Origin: Oscarella lobularis
Taxonomy: Eukaryota > Porifera > Homoscleromorpha > Homosclerophorida > Oscarellidae
Length of the DNA: 64,000 nucleotides
Assembly: GCF_947507565.1 (NCBI RefSeq)
Contig: NC_089182.1
Span: 1,054,001 to 1,118,000, forward strand
Direction: 5' to 3'
In this document: piece by piece, positions 15,001-30,000 of the stretch
Layout: each line of letters begins with the position of its first letter
How positions within the stretch are numbered: the stretch's first letter is position 1
Translations under genes and position numbers: made by a program
Notes under the pieces: generated by a model
What the model was told of the DNA's origin: nothing
What the model saw: only the letters and a program-made list of their open reading frames with translations
Databases searched by the model: none

Positions 15001-18000
15001 TGGACATGAACACAGGAAGTTTGATTCTCGAGTTCACGGAAACAGTTTCGGCGTCGTCTGTGAATTTGGCCAATCTCAGCATTCAAAACGCAGCCAACGA
15101 AAGTGGCGTGCAATCACTTGATCTTACTTCGCAGAGTGGAACGATCATTTCTACTGACTCCTATCGAATCGAAGTCGCACTCACAGTGGAATTTCTTAAC
15201 GAATTGAAGTACCAGAGGCAGTTGGCTATTTCACCAAATACAACATATCTGGTTGCTGCCGAGGGTAGCGTTCTAGATATGAATGGCAATAGGCTTGTTG
15301 CCATTTCGTCGAAACAGGCTCTGAAAGTTCGGAAATTCGTTAAAGACAGCACACAGCCATTGTTGGTAGATTTCGACTTCGATGTGGATAGTGGCGTATT
15401 GACCCTAGAGTTCGACGAAACGATGCTAGTCTCGTCGATGAACGCCAGTGAAATCACGCTTCTACGAAACACCAGTCTGAATGCGAGCGACGCTCAAGCG
15501 TACCAACTCACCGGTGGTTTTTCCAGCGTCTATGATTCCACTATTATAATGCTGAATTTGTCTCACTACGATCTGAATGAGATTAAGAAGCTGAGATTGC
15601 TTGGCACCGAGAAAGAGAACACTTTTATTTCCTTTTCCAGCGGGCTAATTCTTGATATGAATAACAATTCGGTCGTCGCTATAGAAGATGGAAAAGCCAA
15701 GAAAGCTAGATCTGTAACAAATGACACTACCCGGCCAATGATCAGCGCGTTTGAACTGGACATGAACAAAGGACTGCTGACGTTAACTTTCACCGAGACA
15801 GTGGACAGCAAGACGTTGAATATCAACAAAAACCTATTCCTGAGAAATGAGTCCAATGTGATGGAGATAGCGAATGTGTCGGTGGCATACTCGGAACATA
15901 CCCTTATCAGCAGCGAGTCGTTCAGCAGCGATGGTCCCGTGATTGTCGTTGTGCTAAGCGAGGAGGATCTAAATATGCTCAAGTTCATAAAGAGCCTCGG
16001 AAGCAGTTTTGAGAATACCTTCATCAATGCTAGCTCTGCTTTGGTGTCTGACATGAGAGGCAACGCTCTATTTCCACCTTGGCAAAACGCTGTTTCTCTA
16101 CTAGAGAATCAGTATCAACGCGACGAGACTCGTCCTCGCCTCAATTCGTTTGAGCTTGACGTCGACAGTGGCGAGCTGTTCTTAACGTTTTCCGAAACCG
16201 TGCAGGCTATAACGGTCGAGTCACTAACTATTCAAAGCTCGCATTCTAATGGTAACGAGTCAACTCAGCGATTGACTCTAACCGGGGGAATTGTTGATGG
16301 ACCCGTACTGGTCAGCGGTCATCCGCCTGAAGCGAGGATTCTACTTACTCTGCAAGACCTGAATGAGCTGAAAAGACTGAATCGTCTTGCGATTTCAAAG
16401 GAAACTACTTTTCTGGTAGCGAATTCGAGTGCCGCCAAAGACATGGTCGATTTGAGGCTAATCCCTATCTACGAACAAATGCCGATTAATGCATCGGACT
16501 ACGTTGAAGATCAAACGCGGCCGACGTTGGTTTCATTTGATTTAGACATGAATTCGTCGCTTCTGATCCTGTCCTTTGACGAGACCGTGCTTTCGTCGTC
16601 TTTCGATCCTACGCAAGTTACGTTTCAAGACTCCGCTTCTCCTCTGACAACGTACACGCTAAACTTTACGCAAAACAGTGACGTTTTGTCGGACGATGCC
16701 GCCATTCTTCGTATCTCCTTAGATAACGAGGATCTGAACGAGCTGAAGAAACTCACCACACTAGCAACATCAGAAAACAATACTTTTGTCACCATGACGA
16801 ATCAGACCGTGCAGGATATGAACTACAACTGGCTGGCCAATGGAACCATCCCACAGCAAGTGCAAAATTTCACCAAAGACCTTAGCCGACCCCAGTTGGA
16901 GTCTTTCGTTTTGGATATGGATGGCTTGGGACTACTCGTGCTCTCCTTTACTGAGACTGTCAATGTCAGCACGATGGACGTGACGAAAATTACTCTCGTC
17001 TCGGGAGATAAGCTACCATCGAGCTATTCTTATACTCTTCGCGGAGATTTGTCAGGAACGTTTGCAACGAGAACAAATAGCACCGACGGGCCCGTCATCA
17101 CTTTCAACATGGGCTCTGTCGATATGAATTCCATTAAAAAGTTGACGGGACTGGCTAGGGACAGTTCGGGTTCCGATACTTGGATTAGTATCGATGCAGG
17201 ACTCGTTGAAGATATGGAAGGGTATTCTGTTGTCGAACTCAACGAGCTCAACCCCCAAAAGGCTAAATCGTACATTCCCGATACAACGAGGCCAACGTTT
17301 GAAGGTTTCTCCATCGATTTGGACTCGGGGAACATGACGTTGACTTTCGACGAGACCATTAGCATTGAATCAGCTATACCGAAATTCTTCACGATTCAAA
17401 ATCGAATGGCTTCTCCGACCGAGTTCTACTCTCTGAGAGCAGGAAGCTTTGCAGGCAACAACAGCGACGTCGCGACGTTCGTTTTCGACGTGTACGACCT
17501 AAACAGAATCAAGGGTTTTCAAAAACTCGCTACTGTTCCCGATGCCAACGACGCTTATCTGTCTTTGTCTTTTGGAGCAGTTATTGACATGGCACTAGAG
17601 CCAAATAAGATCAACCCTAACATTCATCTCGCCAATTTATTAATTCCGGATACGACTCGGCCAAATTTGAAAAATTTTACTGTCAGCATCAACGATAGTT
17701 TGCTCATACTCAATTTTGATGAATACGTCGATCGAAGCAACTTGGACTATACCCAAATTACCTTGCAGTCGTCTCCCAACATCTCGTCCTCGTCAACGCA
17801 ATATTACACTCTTACAGACGGAAACTGCTCGAGCTCCGATGGATTGCAAATGAGAATCGAAATAACGTTGGAAGACCTGAACGAAATAAAGAAGCGAGAC
17901 GGCCTTTTTGTTGACATCAACACGGCGTACGTCAGCGTGACGCACACCGCCATCACAGACATGATTTCTAACTGGCTCGTTCCAATATCGAGATTCGCTG

Positions 18001-21000
18001 GTCTCCAAGCGGCTGTATTCGAAAACGACACGACGCGGCCTCGCGTACGCGGCTATCATCTCGATATGGACGAGGGACAACTGATTCTGACTTTCCGAGA
18101 GACGATGGATGTTTCTACTGTTGTCTATCCGTCTTTTACCATCCAAGTGGATTCGAGCGTCGACGAAGGCGACGTGACGGGCAAGCACACGCTGACTAAT
18201 GGATCGCTAGCAAGTGCTATCGACGATACCATAGTCACTTTGAATCTTACTCGAGACGATCTCAACGCCATCAAAGTCAAAACGATTGCCACGTCGAGAC
18301 TGTCTACGTATTTGGTATTGGAACCTTCGGCAATAAAAGACATGAATGGATTGGCTGTCATGCCTCTGTACAATAGACTTTCAGCTTTCGTAGCTTCGAG
18401 GTATACTATCGATAGAACGAGACCGGTGTTGGAAAGTTTCGATTTGGACATGAATCGAGGTGTGTTGACGCTCAGCTTTTCAGAAACGGTTTTTGCCGAA
18501 TCGTTGACTGTCACCTCTATTACGCTGCAGGACGACAGAAGAGCAACAAATTTAGAAACTTCTCGCACGTTAGCGAGCAGCAGTTTTTCGACGAGCGCCA
18601 ACGGTCCGGATTTGGTCATCGTTTTGTCGAAACTTGATCTAGACGAGCTGAAACAGTCGACGGCATTGGCCACAGCGAAATCGAATACTTTCATTCGAGT
18701 TCTCGCTAATACCGTCTACGATATGAAAGAAAATGATCTTATCCCTATCGACGATGGAAGTGCTCTTCAGGTGAACGAATTTATTCAAGACAAGACGTCG
18801 CCTCAGCTCGTCGACTTTTCGCTTGATATGGACTCCGGCAATTTGACTCTTACCTTCGATGAAACGGTCAATGGCTCTTCGTTGCAGCCTCGCGGTATCA
18901 CTTTGTCTCGTACGACCAACATTCTCGATTCGATCAGGCATCAGCTAAAAGGGGGACTCGTTGTCATGTGCGACGGTCCTGTCGTCATTATGAATCTAAA
19001 CGATCAAGATTTGAACGAGATTAAGTGGAATGTCGCTCTGTGTCAGACGAATCGTCACTGCGCTATTCGACTCGAGTCGTTCGCAGTGCAAGACATGAAC
19101 GGAAATTATGTCAATTTTACCACGCCGAAAGCGATTGATTCGGACAATTTCGTACGCGATTCGACCCATCCCGAACTCGTTTCGTACGATTTGGACATGA
19201 ACGCTGGCATTGTGATGCTAACATTCAGCGAATTCGTTCAACATCCGACAGAAATTGGGGAGAGACTCGTGCCAACCGAAATCACCTTTCAGTCATCGGA
19301 GTACAATGTTCCGTCTAGTGCCGTGGCGTGGAATGGAAGTAGCTTCTATGCTGGTAGTGGTAGACGATTCTCTTTGTCTGGAGGAGATTCGACGCCTCTT
19401 GCACTTTCGGAGGAGACGGCTCACCCACCCGTAGTCAAACTTCTTCTGCTTCCGACTGATCTAAACGTTCTAAAAAGTTTGGAACACGTAGCAACGGGAC
19501 TTGAAAACACCTACGTTGTTGTGACGGAATATCTTGCCGAAGACACAAGTCAATCGACAAAGAGCCTCGTTCCTATTGTCAATGGAAAGGCGATGCAAGT
19601 TTACAAGTTTATTCCGGACTCCGGACGACCTCTCCTTGAAAATTTCGATTTGGACCTCGACGAAGGTACGCTTACGATGAATTTTTCGGAGACGGTAAAC
19701 GTATCGACGTTGGCAACGAGCGAGATTAGGCTACTCGACTCGTCGCCTCCAATATCAGACACTTATGTTCTGACCGGCGGCCTGTCGTACAGTTTGAATA
19801 ATCCCATCATGACTCTTTGGTTGTCCTTCGAGGATCAGAATGAAATCAAGAAGCTAACCGGTCTCGCAACAGATGAAGCTTCAACTTGGATAGCAATGAG
19901 CGATCTAGCCATATCCGACATGAATTCTAATAGAGTTGTACCAGTGCTGCAAGATTCTGCGATCAACGTTCGGTCGCTGACGAAAGACACCACTAAACCT
20001 ACTCTAGTCGATTGGACGCTCGACTTACACGATGGGAAAATCATCTTTACGTTTTCCGAGACGGTTCGAAAATCGTCGCTTGATCTATCGAAATTTTTCC
20101 TGCTAAGTGCTCCATCGGTTGAAAATTCCACCCAGTCTCCTTTAACGGGAGGTATCAAGGAGTCGAATGACGATCGCATTCAAACAGTCGAACTAACTCT
20201 CGACGATCTCAACAACCTGAAAAGCTTGGATCTCTGCACAGAAAAAGGAAACGGATCCGACTGCTACATCTCCTTCTCTGCGTCAGCAGTTGATGATATG
20301 AATGGAAACGCAATTGTAGCCAAGCAAGAAGACGAAGCGCTGCTCTTGAAGACTTACATTCCCGACGTCAAAGGACCGCTGTTGCAAAATTTCGCCGTGG
20401 ACATGTCTTACGGGTGCGTCAACTTGACTTTTGACGAGCCAGTCAACGTCACTTCTTTCAATCCGGCTGGCATAGTTTTCAACGACTTTTTCGTCACGAC
20501 CGGCAACAGTTATCGACTGACAGGCGGCGAGAGGCTGACCGACACGGACGGTCGAACGTTGCAGTTCTGTTTTTCGAAAGTAGACGTCGAGTTTTTCCGA
20601 CGAACCGTGTCTTATTTGGACGCCGACGTCAATACGTTTCTCCGACTTGAATCTTCGGCAATTACGGACACGTCGTCGAATGCTGCCTTGAGCGAGCCGC
20701 CGGATGTAGACGATTACCTTCGAGTCGGCGTTTTCTATCCGGACGTCGTGCCTCCGCAGCTGATTGCCGCTACGCTGAATATGACAAAGAATGGCACGCT
20801 TACTCTCGAATTTTCTGAAACTGTTGACAAATCCTCCATTAAAGTCTACGAATTGACGATTCAGAATCAATCGGCGAACGTGTCAGACGACGGCAAGTAC
20901 ACACTTACTCGAGCCGATGTTGTCGACAGCGACAATGACGACTACGTCGTTACGCTGAAACTCTCCTACATCGATTATCAGATACTGCAGTCACGCGAAT

Positions 21001-24000
21001 ACCTGGCCAAGTCAAAAGACAACAGTTTCATTACTCTAACGTCCCGATTTATTCAGGATATGAGTGACAATGCTATCGTGGCGCGCGTTGATTCTTTCAA
21101 CGCGTTGCAGGTGAGGAACTACTCGAGAGACGGAGACGATCCTCAGGTGTTCCAGTTCCTCCTTTTGGACTTGACGCAGAAAATTGCCACTATCGCCTTC
21201 GACGAACCGGTTGATATTTCGGGCGCCAACGTCACGCTTTTTACGTTTCAAGAGCAGAGGAACGCTATTCTTCACCTCGGCGTCGTGCACACGTTACGTG
21301 GCGGAAGATTGGAATACGGCGACGATTCTCTTTTTGGGCCGAAGCGAGTGATCACTGTTCATCTCACGCAGGACGACTACGCTTTTCTGGCTCTTAGTGC
21401 CGATATTGCCACATATATAGGCGACACGCATCTTTCGCTTCCGCGAGGAGCCGTTCCAGACATGGCGGGAAACGATTTGGTTCACATACCGAGGAATGCC
21501 GCAAAGAGAGTCGAAAAACTTGTTCAAGACGAAGGTCAGCCTGTTTTGCAGCAATTCGATTTGGACTTGGATGCTGGCACTGTCACTTTTCATTACGATC
21601 GTGTAATAGACGTTTCTTCGATGGATGCGACTGCCGTGACTATCCAAGACGGCCGCACGGGAGCGTTCGGTCATCGGCTTACTGACGGCAGCACTAGAAG
21701 TCCTGATGGACTGAACGTAACCGTTGATTTGAGCATTGACGATTTAAACGAAATCAAGAGATTGCGAGCCAACGGACTGAATAAAGACTGCAATTCATCC
21801 TACGTTCTCATGGCAGCCGATTTTATAAACGGACTATCGGGACGAGATATTATCGCTGTCACTGACGGCGAAGGTCTGCTAGCAGCGAACTGCGTTTTCG
21901 ATACAACGCGTCCTCAGTTGGCGAGATTTGACCTCGACATGGACGAAGGAAAAGTGCTCATGACGTTTGACGAAACGGTCGACGCGTCGTCTTTCAATAT
22001 TACGGAAATTACTTTGCAAAACGCCGCAGCGAATGCGACGACGGTTCTTCGCATCACCAGGCATTCACTAAATGGTCCGCCAAGCGTTTCGTCTTCAGAA
22101 AACAGCACGATAGTGGTTTTGACTCTTGGTTTCGACGACGTGAATGAGTTGAAAAATCTCACCAATTTGGGGACTACGGAAAATAATACGTTTATTTCGA
22201 TTTCGAGCGACGCGGCGGTTGACATGAGTGGCAATCGACTCGTTTCCGTCAACAGTACTGCTGCTGCCAAAGTTTTCGAGTTTACGCCGGACAAGACGAA
22301 GCCTCAATTGACAAATTTCTCTCTTGACATGAACGAAGGGAAATTGACTCTCACTTTTGACGAAACGGTCGACGTGAGTTCGCTCGATGCAAGATACATA
22401 AGACTTCAAGCGGATGCGAGCGATAGAGTCAATGTGAGCGACCTGACTGCTGCGAGCGGATCGAACCAATTCAACGACTACATCGTCACTGTGACCATAG
22501 GAAAGTCCGATTTGAATGCCATCAAGCGAGTGCAGACTTTGGCTCAGAATAGGGAAACCACTAGGATCGTTCTTCGTGACTTGGCTATACGAGACATGAA
22601 TGGCAATACCGTGGCTGCTGTGCCTGATGGAAATGCAAAACAAGTCGACACGTACATTTTTGATGTCACTGATCCAGTTTTCGAAAGGTTTACAATGGAT
22701 ATGGATACTGGAATTCTTCACTTGACGTTTGACGAAACGGTTGACGTTAGCACATTAGATCCTCGCAAAATGACCTTCTATTCGGCTGGCACTGAAATCT
22801 TTTCGGCTCAAGAATACAGACTCACGGGTGGTTCCCCTCTGACCGGCGACACGCACGAAGTGATGCTTCAACTCCTGAAAATTGACATCGATCAGATAAA
22901 ATTGCGATCCTTGCTAGCTACCAATGTCGAAAACACATGGCTTATATTGGAGGACGAGACGGTAAAAGACATGACCACTGCCGGCAATTCGCTTAATCAG
23001 CGATACATCAAAGCGATCGATCTTATTCCCGATACGACGCCACCTCAGCTTTTGAATTTCCTAACGAATGTGAATAGAGGCATTTTGACGCTAAATTTTG
23101 ACGAGCCTGTTAATGCGTCGTCGTTTGAATACACGAGCTTTACTCTCCTCTCGACGCGCAGTGTGCGACGCAGAAGAGTGTATCAACTCAAGGGAGGCTC
23201 GACTAATAGCACAAATGGACTGCAAATTGAAATTGAAATAAGCGATGACGATCTCAATGAAATAAAGAAGGACGAGAATCTACTAGTCAGTCGAGAAACG
23301 TCTTACCTGTCGTTCAGGAACGACTCCGTGAGAGATATGAACAGCAATGGAATAATCGCAGTACCGCCTGAAAATGCTTATCAAACAGTCTTTTTCCGCA
23401 ACGATACGACAAGGCCAGAGCTAGAATATTTTGAATTTGATATGGATGCACCTGCTACGATGACTCTCGTTTTCTTCGAAACTGTCGACTATCAGAGCGT
23501 TGACGTCACAGAAATAACTTTGCAGTCGACGTTTAATGCGACTTACGCCAACGAGTCGTACTCACTTCAAGGAGGCGATGTATCGGCCTTGGATTCGACT
23601 CACGTTTCCGTGAAACTAAGCAGTGATGACGTGAATGCCCTGAAGTATATGTACATCGGATTAACGAATTTGACCACGTGGCTTGTCATGACCGAATGGG
23701 CGCTAGTGGATCAGAATCTCCAGCCCGTCGTACCGCTGATAAACGGAATTACTGCTCGACAAGCGAAAGTTTACTCGCCCGATATAACTGCACCAATTCT
23801 GCAGTCGTTTGACTTGGACATGGATGGCTCGGGGCTACTTACTCTTCTCTTTTCGGAAACTGTTGACGCAAGCACGTTCAACGTGACGCAGCTCACGCTG
23901 CAGAGGAGCGGCAGCGATCTTGGAGATTCTTTTGCTTATCACACGCTTTCCCGCCGCAGCATTGCGTCGACTTTGGATAGGACCGAATTGACGATCAACA

Positions 24001-27000
24001 TAGCGAAAGAAGATTTGGACGAAATAAAGCGTAAAGACTCTTTGGCAACATTCAACGAGACCACTTTTGTGTCAATAACGTCGGATCTTGTTCGTGATAT
24101 GAGCGGAAATGACGTGGTTCCTATAAAATCGAATGCCTCGAAAGTGGTTAGAAAATTCACGGAGGACACAACGCTGCCAGAATTGGATTGGTTTGACTTG
24201 GACATGGACTCCAGTCTGCTGACTCTGGTTTTCTCCGAGACGATGGAAGCCTCTTCTCTAGATGTTACGCAGCTAAAGATAGTGAACGGATCCACGCTTG
24301 ATAGCACTCCAGTTGAGAGCTACGGGCTAACGCTTGCATCTAGCATAATTGGAGGAAATCCGATGGGTCAAGATAGCACTGAAATTGTCGTCGAAATAGG
24401 TCGTTCTGATTTGAATGAATTGAAACGGCTGACTACTCTAGCAACAGAGATCAACGACACTTATTTGTCATTGACCGATCTTGCCATCCGTGACATGAAC
24501 AATAACAGAGTAAGAGCGGTGACTCTGAATGCTCCTCGACGAGTCCAAAATTACACCGAAGACACGACAAAGCCTGAATTGGCGGCATTTGATTTGGACC
24601 TAAATCGGGGAAATTTGACTATCATTTTTAATGAGACAGTGCGTGCACTGTCGCTCGACGTCACTCAAATTACGCTTCAGAGCCACAGGAATGCGAATGC
24701 CTCAGCCTTTCAAGTTTATACTCTTACTGGTGGCACCCTGACCTCGTCGGAAGATTCGACTTCACTTGAAATAGAATTAACTCTCGAAGATTTGAATGAA
24801 GTTAAGAGGCTCACTGGTTTGGCGACTAATGTGTCCACAGCGTACATATCTTTGACTACGGCAACTTTGACGGACATGAACGAGAACGAAATAGAGGCGA
24901 TAGACCGTTTTTCTGCGACTCGAGTGAGCAAATATGTCGAAGATACTACTGCACCTGCTCTCGTTTCTTTCGATCTGGATCTTACGACTGAACAGCTTAC
25001 ACTCTTTTTCAGCGAAACCGTTTTGGTTGATTCGTTCGTTGCCACAGAAATTACTCTGCAAAACGACGAATTCATCGTTTCCTACTACGAGCGATTGATC
25101 GGCGGACGAATTAATCACGGGGACAATGCGACAGTCATTCTCAGCCTTAGGAAGGAAAACCTCGATAATATCAAGGCTATACCCAGTCTTGCAACGGGAA
25201 AGGAAAACACGTACATCAGTTTTACCAATGGCCTGGTCGTCGACATGAATAATAACAGTGTTGAGGAAATAAAGAGTACGTCGGCAAAACAAGTGGCTAA
25301 CTTTACCGAAGACAGAATTCGACCGACACTTGCATCTTTTGACTTTGATATGGATTCTGGAAACGTGACCCTCACCTTCAGCGAAACGGTCAACGTCTCG
25401 TCACTCGATGTGACGCAAATAGAGTTTTTGCCGTGGAATGCAGCCATTCTAAGCACCCACAGTTTGTCGTCTTACAGTTACTCTTCAAGTGCCGATCGTC
25501 CTGTGATAACAATCGAAATCTTCAAAGACGATTTGAATAGGATTAAACAAATCCTTCAGTTAGCCGTTTCAGCCGAGTCGACTTACATTATTCTCAGTGA
25601 GGCAACGATACAAGACATGAACGGTAATCCCGTTGTCAGCGTCGAGAGAAACAACGCTACTCGCGTGACGAATTACACCGAAGACAAAACTCCTCCTCGA
25701 CTTGCAGAATACGTCTTAGACTTAAACGAAGGACTCTTGCATCTTACGTTTTCTGAGACGGTAAACGTTTCTTCATTCGACGTTACCGGACTGATGATTC
25801 AGAATGATACGACTCTTACGGCAAGCTATCGCCAACTGACCGGAGGAAGCCTCAGTCCCACTAACGAAATAAATATCACCGTCTATTTGTCTGCGGACGA
25901 TCTGAACGATTTGAAGAGACAGAGAAATTTAGCGACGCATTTTAGAAATACTTGGCTGTCGATGAAGAGCGAGACCGTGGCGGATATGAATGGAAACCAG
26001 GTAACAGAAATGGATTCTAGCAAAGCGAAACTTGGAAAGCGATATGTTCCTGACACAACGTCACCGGAGCTCATTGGATACGACGTCGATTTGGATTCCG
26101 GAGAGTTACTGCTCACGTTTTCTGAAACGATGGACTCGACGATGGTGCGACTTTCCGAAATAACGTTGCAGGAAACGCAGGACAATTCGACGGCGAGCAA
26201 CTACGCTCTGACTGGAGGAACGTGGACACCAGCTGACTCGATCTACGTTACGGTCACTTTCTCGTTTGACGATCTCAATGAAATAAAGAAGCTGCGCGAT
26301 TTGGCGAGCGACTCGCTGGGAGACAACACGTTTCTTGCTTTGACTCGACGGGCTTTTAGAGACATGGCTGATAATTGGTTGATAGCCGTACCTCCGTCGT
26401 CGGCACGACGAGTGACTAACATCACGCTCGATACGACCGATCCGAAGCTCGTCTCGTTTGATCTCGATATGAACGACGAGCAATTGCGTCTGACGTTTTC
26501 GGAAACGATGGACAATTTGACGTTGATTGTTCAACATGACATAATTCTTCTCAATGCCGACAACTCCGTTCGTCGACCGCTAAGTGGCGGATACACGCCG
26601 TCGGAAGACGGGACCGTCATTGTCGTGCAACTTCACATCGACGACGTCAATGCAATAAAGAGAGAAAGAAAGCTGGCGACAAGCAGAAATGACACGTTCC
26701 TCTTGATGTTGCCGACTAGTATCCGTGATATGAATGGAAACTTTCTCGACTTTCCGGTTCCGGTACAGGTTACGAATTATTCCTTGGATACCAAATCTCC
26801 AGTCGTAGTGGACTTCGATCTCGACATGGATTCTCACCAGCTGGTCATCGTCTTTAACGAAACGGTCAAAGTTGAAACTGCTTATCTGAGTGGAATTACA
26901 ATTCAAAATTTGGAATTTGAACCGCTGATAGAAAGGCAGCTCATTGGCGGCAGAATTTTGCATCATGACAGCACTCTAGTAACTATTGAGCTCGACTCGT

Positions 27001-30000
27001 CGGACACCAACTATTTCAAAACGTTCGTAGACCTGGCAACGAATGTCAATAACACTTATTTAGCGCTGACCAGTGCCACCATTGAGGACATGAATGGGAA
27101 TGCCGTCGTTTCAATTAGAAGAAGCAAAGCTAAACGGGTCAGAAACTTCGCCGAAGATCAGACGTCCCCGGAACTTTCGTCGTACGACCTGGATTTGACT
27201 CTGGAGCAGTTGCGATTTACCTTTAGCGAGACGGTTGACGGAAGCTCGCTTGATCCAACGCTGCTGACACTGCAGTCGTCTGAAGAAGGAGGATACACGT
27301 ATACGCTGACCGGCGGAGTTGTTTGGCCGTTTGTGAATCACACGAATATTACTCTTAATCTGACGACGAAAGACTTGAACGCCTTGAAGAAAATAGACCA
27401 ACTGGCAACATCAAGGTCCAGTGTTTTTATCGTTCATTCTTCTGACCTCATTTACGACATGAACGGTAATGCCATCGTACCCAGAGAAGTTTCTGGATTG
27501 TCGTCGTCATCAGGATCGGGATCGGGATCAGGATCGGGTTTTTCGTCCAGCAGTCCGCCTCTGCAAGTTTCCATCTTTATTGAAGACACGGTCAGTCCAA
27601 CGTTACGATTCTACAACTTGGACATGAATGACGGCACTTTGCATCTGACTTTCGATGAAACTGTTCGCGTATCTACGTTGGATCCGGCAGGAATAACGCT
27701 GCAGAATAATCAGTCTGATTTTGTGACGCATCAACTGGCAGGCGGCTACTCCAACAACTCAGACGGAACAACTGTTGTTATCACGATTACAATAGCCGAT
27801 TTGAACAGAATTAAACAGCTAAATCTCCTTGCTATCGGCAGAAACAGCACGTTTCTTGCTGCACTGCCGTCGGTAATACAAGACATGAACGATAACCTGT
27901 TGGTGGAAATCTCTTCAGCTCTTGCTCTCCAAGTGACGAACTATACAGTGGATCAGACGAGGCCTAATCTGGTGTTCTTTTCTCTGGACATGGATTCTTC
28001 CTTGCTTGAGCTGACTTTCGACGAAACAGTCTTGCTCTCGTCCCTCGACGTTACTCAGATTCTTATACAAAATTCTGCCAATACGACCTTGTCGACGAGC
28101 AGCTATGTGCTAACCAATACGTCCAGCCGTTCTGTGAAGAATGCAACAGACAACACACTCGTTCGCATTCGCGTGGGTTGGAACGATATGAACGAATTGA
28201 AGAAAATCGTCGACTTGGCAACCAACCGATCTAATACGTTTATCACCGTGTCCGAAAAGGCTATCAAGGACATGCAACGAAATAAACTCATTCCAGTGAG
28301 TGGAAAGGAAGTTTCTGCCTTTACTCCTGACACAACAGCGCCAGAATTGCAAAATTTTGACGTTGACATGCACGATCGGATACTGACGCTTTACTTTTCC
28401 GAGACGGTTCTTGCTTCGTCGTTGAACGTTTCCGAGTTACAGCTTCAGGACGGAAGCAAGGCCCAAGGACCAACACACGCTCTCCGCCTACCAACGGGAA
28501 CCGCTCATAGTGACGGGCCAACTCTTGCTCTTAATCTGAGTTCCTTTGACACGAATAGAATCAATTATCTGACGAACGTTTTCACGTCGAGGCTAAATTC
28601 GTTCTTGAGTTTCACGGCAAAGTCTGTTTACGACATGAATGGTAACAGCTTGATTCCGAGGCTCGACGGCTTTGCCAAGCAAGTGCGTAACTTTACCGAA
28701 GATCTTCGCAATCCAACTCTCGTCAATTTTACGGTGGATCTCGACCGTCACGAAATCCTTCTCTTTTTCGACGAAACGATAAATTTGACGACAGTCCGTT
28801 TTCCGAAATTCTACGCCTTCTCCAACTCAAATGGCACGATTCGGTACCAATTGAAAGGAGCTCGTGGCGAAGTGAGAGGAACGTACGCCCACGAGTTCAT
28901 ACTCTATTTAGACAAGCCCGACGTGGACAGCATCAAAGTGACGGAAAATTTGTGGACTACGGTGAACAACACGTGGCTGTACATGCGAAGTGGCGCAGTC
29001 AGGGACATGAATGCAAACGAAGCTAATTTAGCTGTCTTATCGGTGACGGGTCATCCTATAGAGTCCCTTTCTCCTAACTTGGTCTCCTTTGCTGTCAATA
29101 TGACGGATGGTAGTCTCGTCTTGAACTTCGACGAACCCGTGCGACCTTCGACGTTCAACTACTCTCGCATATCTCTTGAAGGAGGAAGAGGCAACGAGAG
29201 CGTCGTGTACACGCTGACTGGCGGCGAAAGTTCGAGTGCAAACGGCCTTCAGATTGTTCTTCAATTCACGTTTTCCGACTTGAACAATATCAAAGCCTTG
29301 GAAGGTCTTTTCACCAGACGATCGACGTCGTACGTGCGATTTTCCGCTGGAGTAATCGACGACATGGTCGGAAATCCATCGGCTCCGACCAACGTATCAC
29401 TCCAAGCTGATAGCTTTTATAACGACACTCTTCGACCGATTTTGATAAGCTACGACTTGGACATGGACGAAGGGCACCTATTACTCACCTTTTTGGAAAC
29501 TGTCGACGTCTCTTCGTTCGTCTTTGCAGCGTTTACTCTGCAGAGCTATTCGAACGTGAGCGACGCCAATCCGACTCACAAACATCGACTCACGGGTGGA
29601 TCGGCTGAGAGCACGATCACCATGCTCGATAACAGGCACGTCACGTTGACATTTTCTCTTTATGACTTGAATCAGATTAAAATCAAAGAAATTGCTCGAA
29701 GCAGAAACCAATCGTGGCTCGTGATTGACGAATATGCTCTGACCGATATGCACGGAGAAAGAATGATACCGCTCGCAAACGGAGTCAATGCTAAACAGCC
29801 CAGAAATTATACATCAGACACGACGAGTCCAGTTTTGCAGAAGTTCAATTTAGATGCGGATGTTGGATTGATAACGCTGTTTTTCTCTGAAACCGTTGAT
29901 GTCAGCACTTTCAACGTGACGCAAATAGTTCTTCTCAATAGTCAGATAAACGCAACAGCCGAGTATGGACTTACTCCTGGTAGCTTGGCTACTAGTGAAA

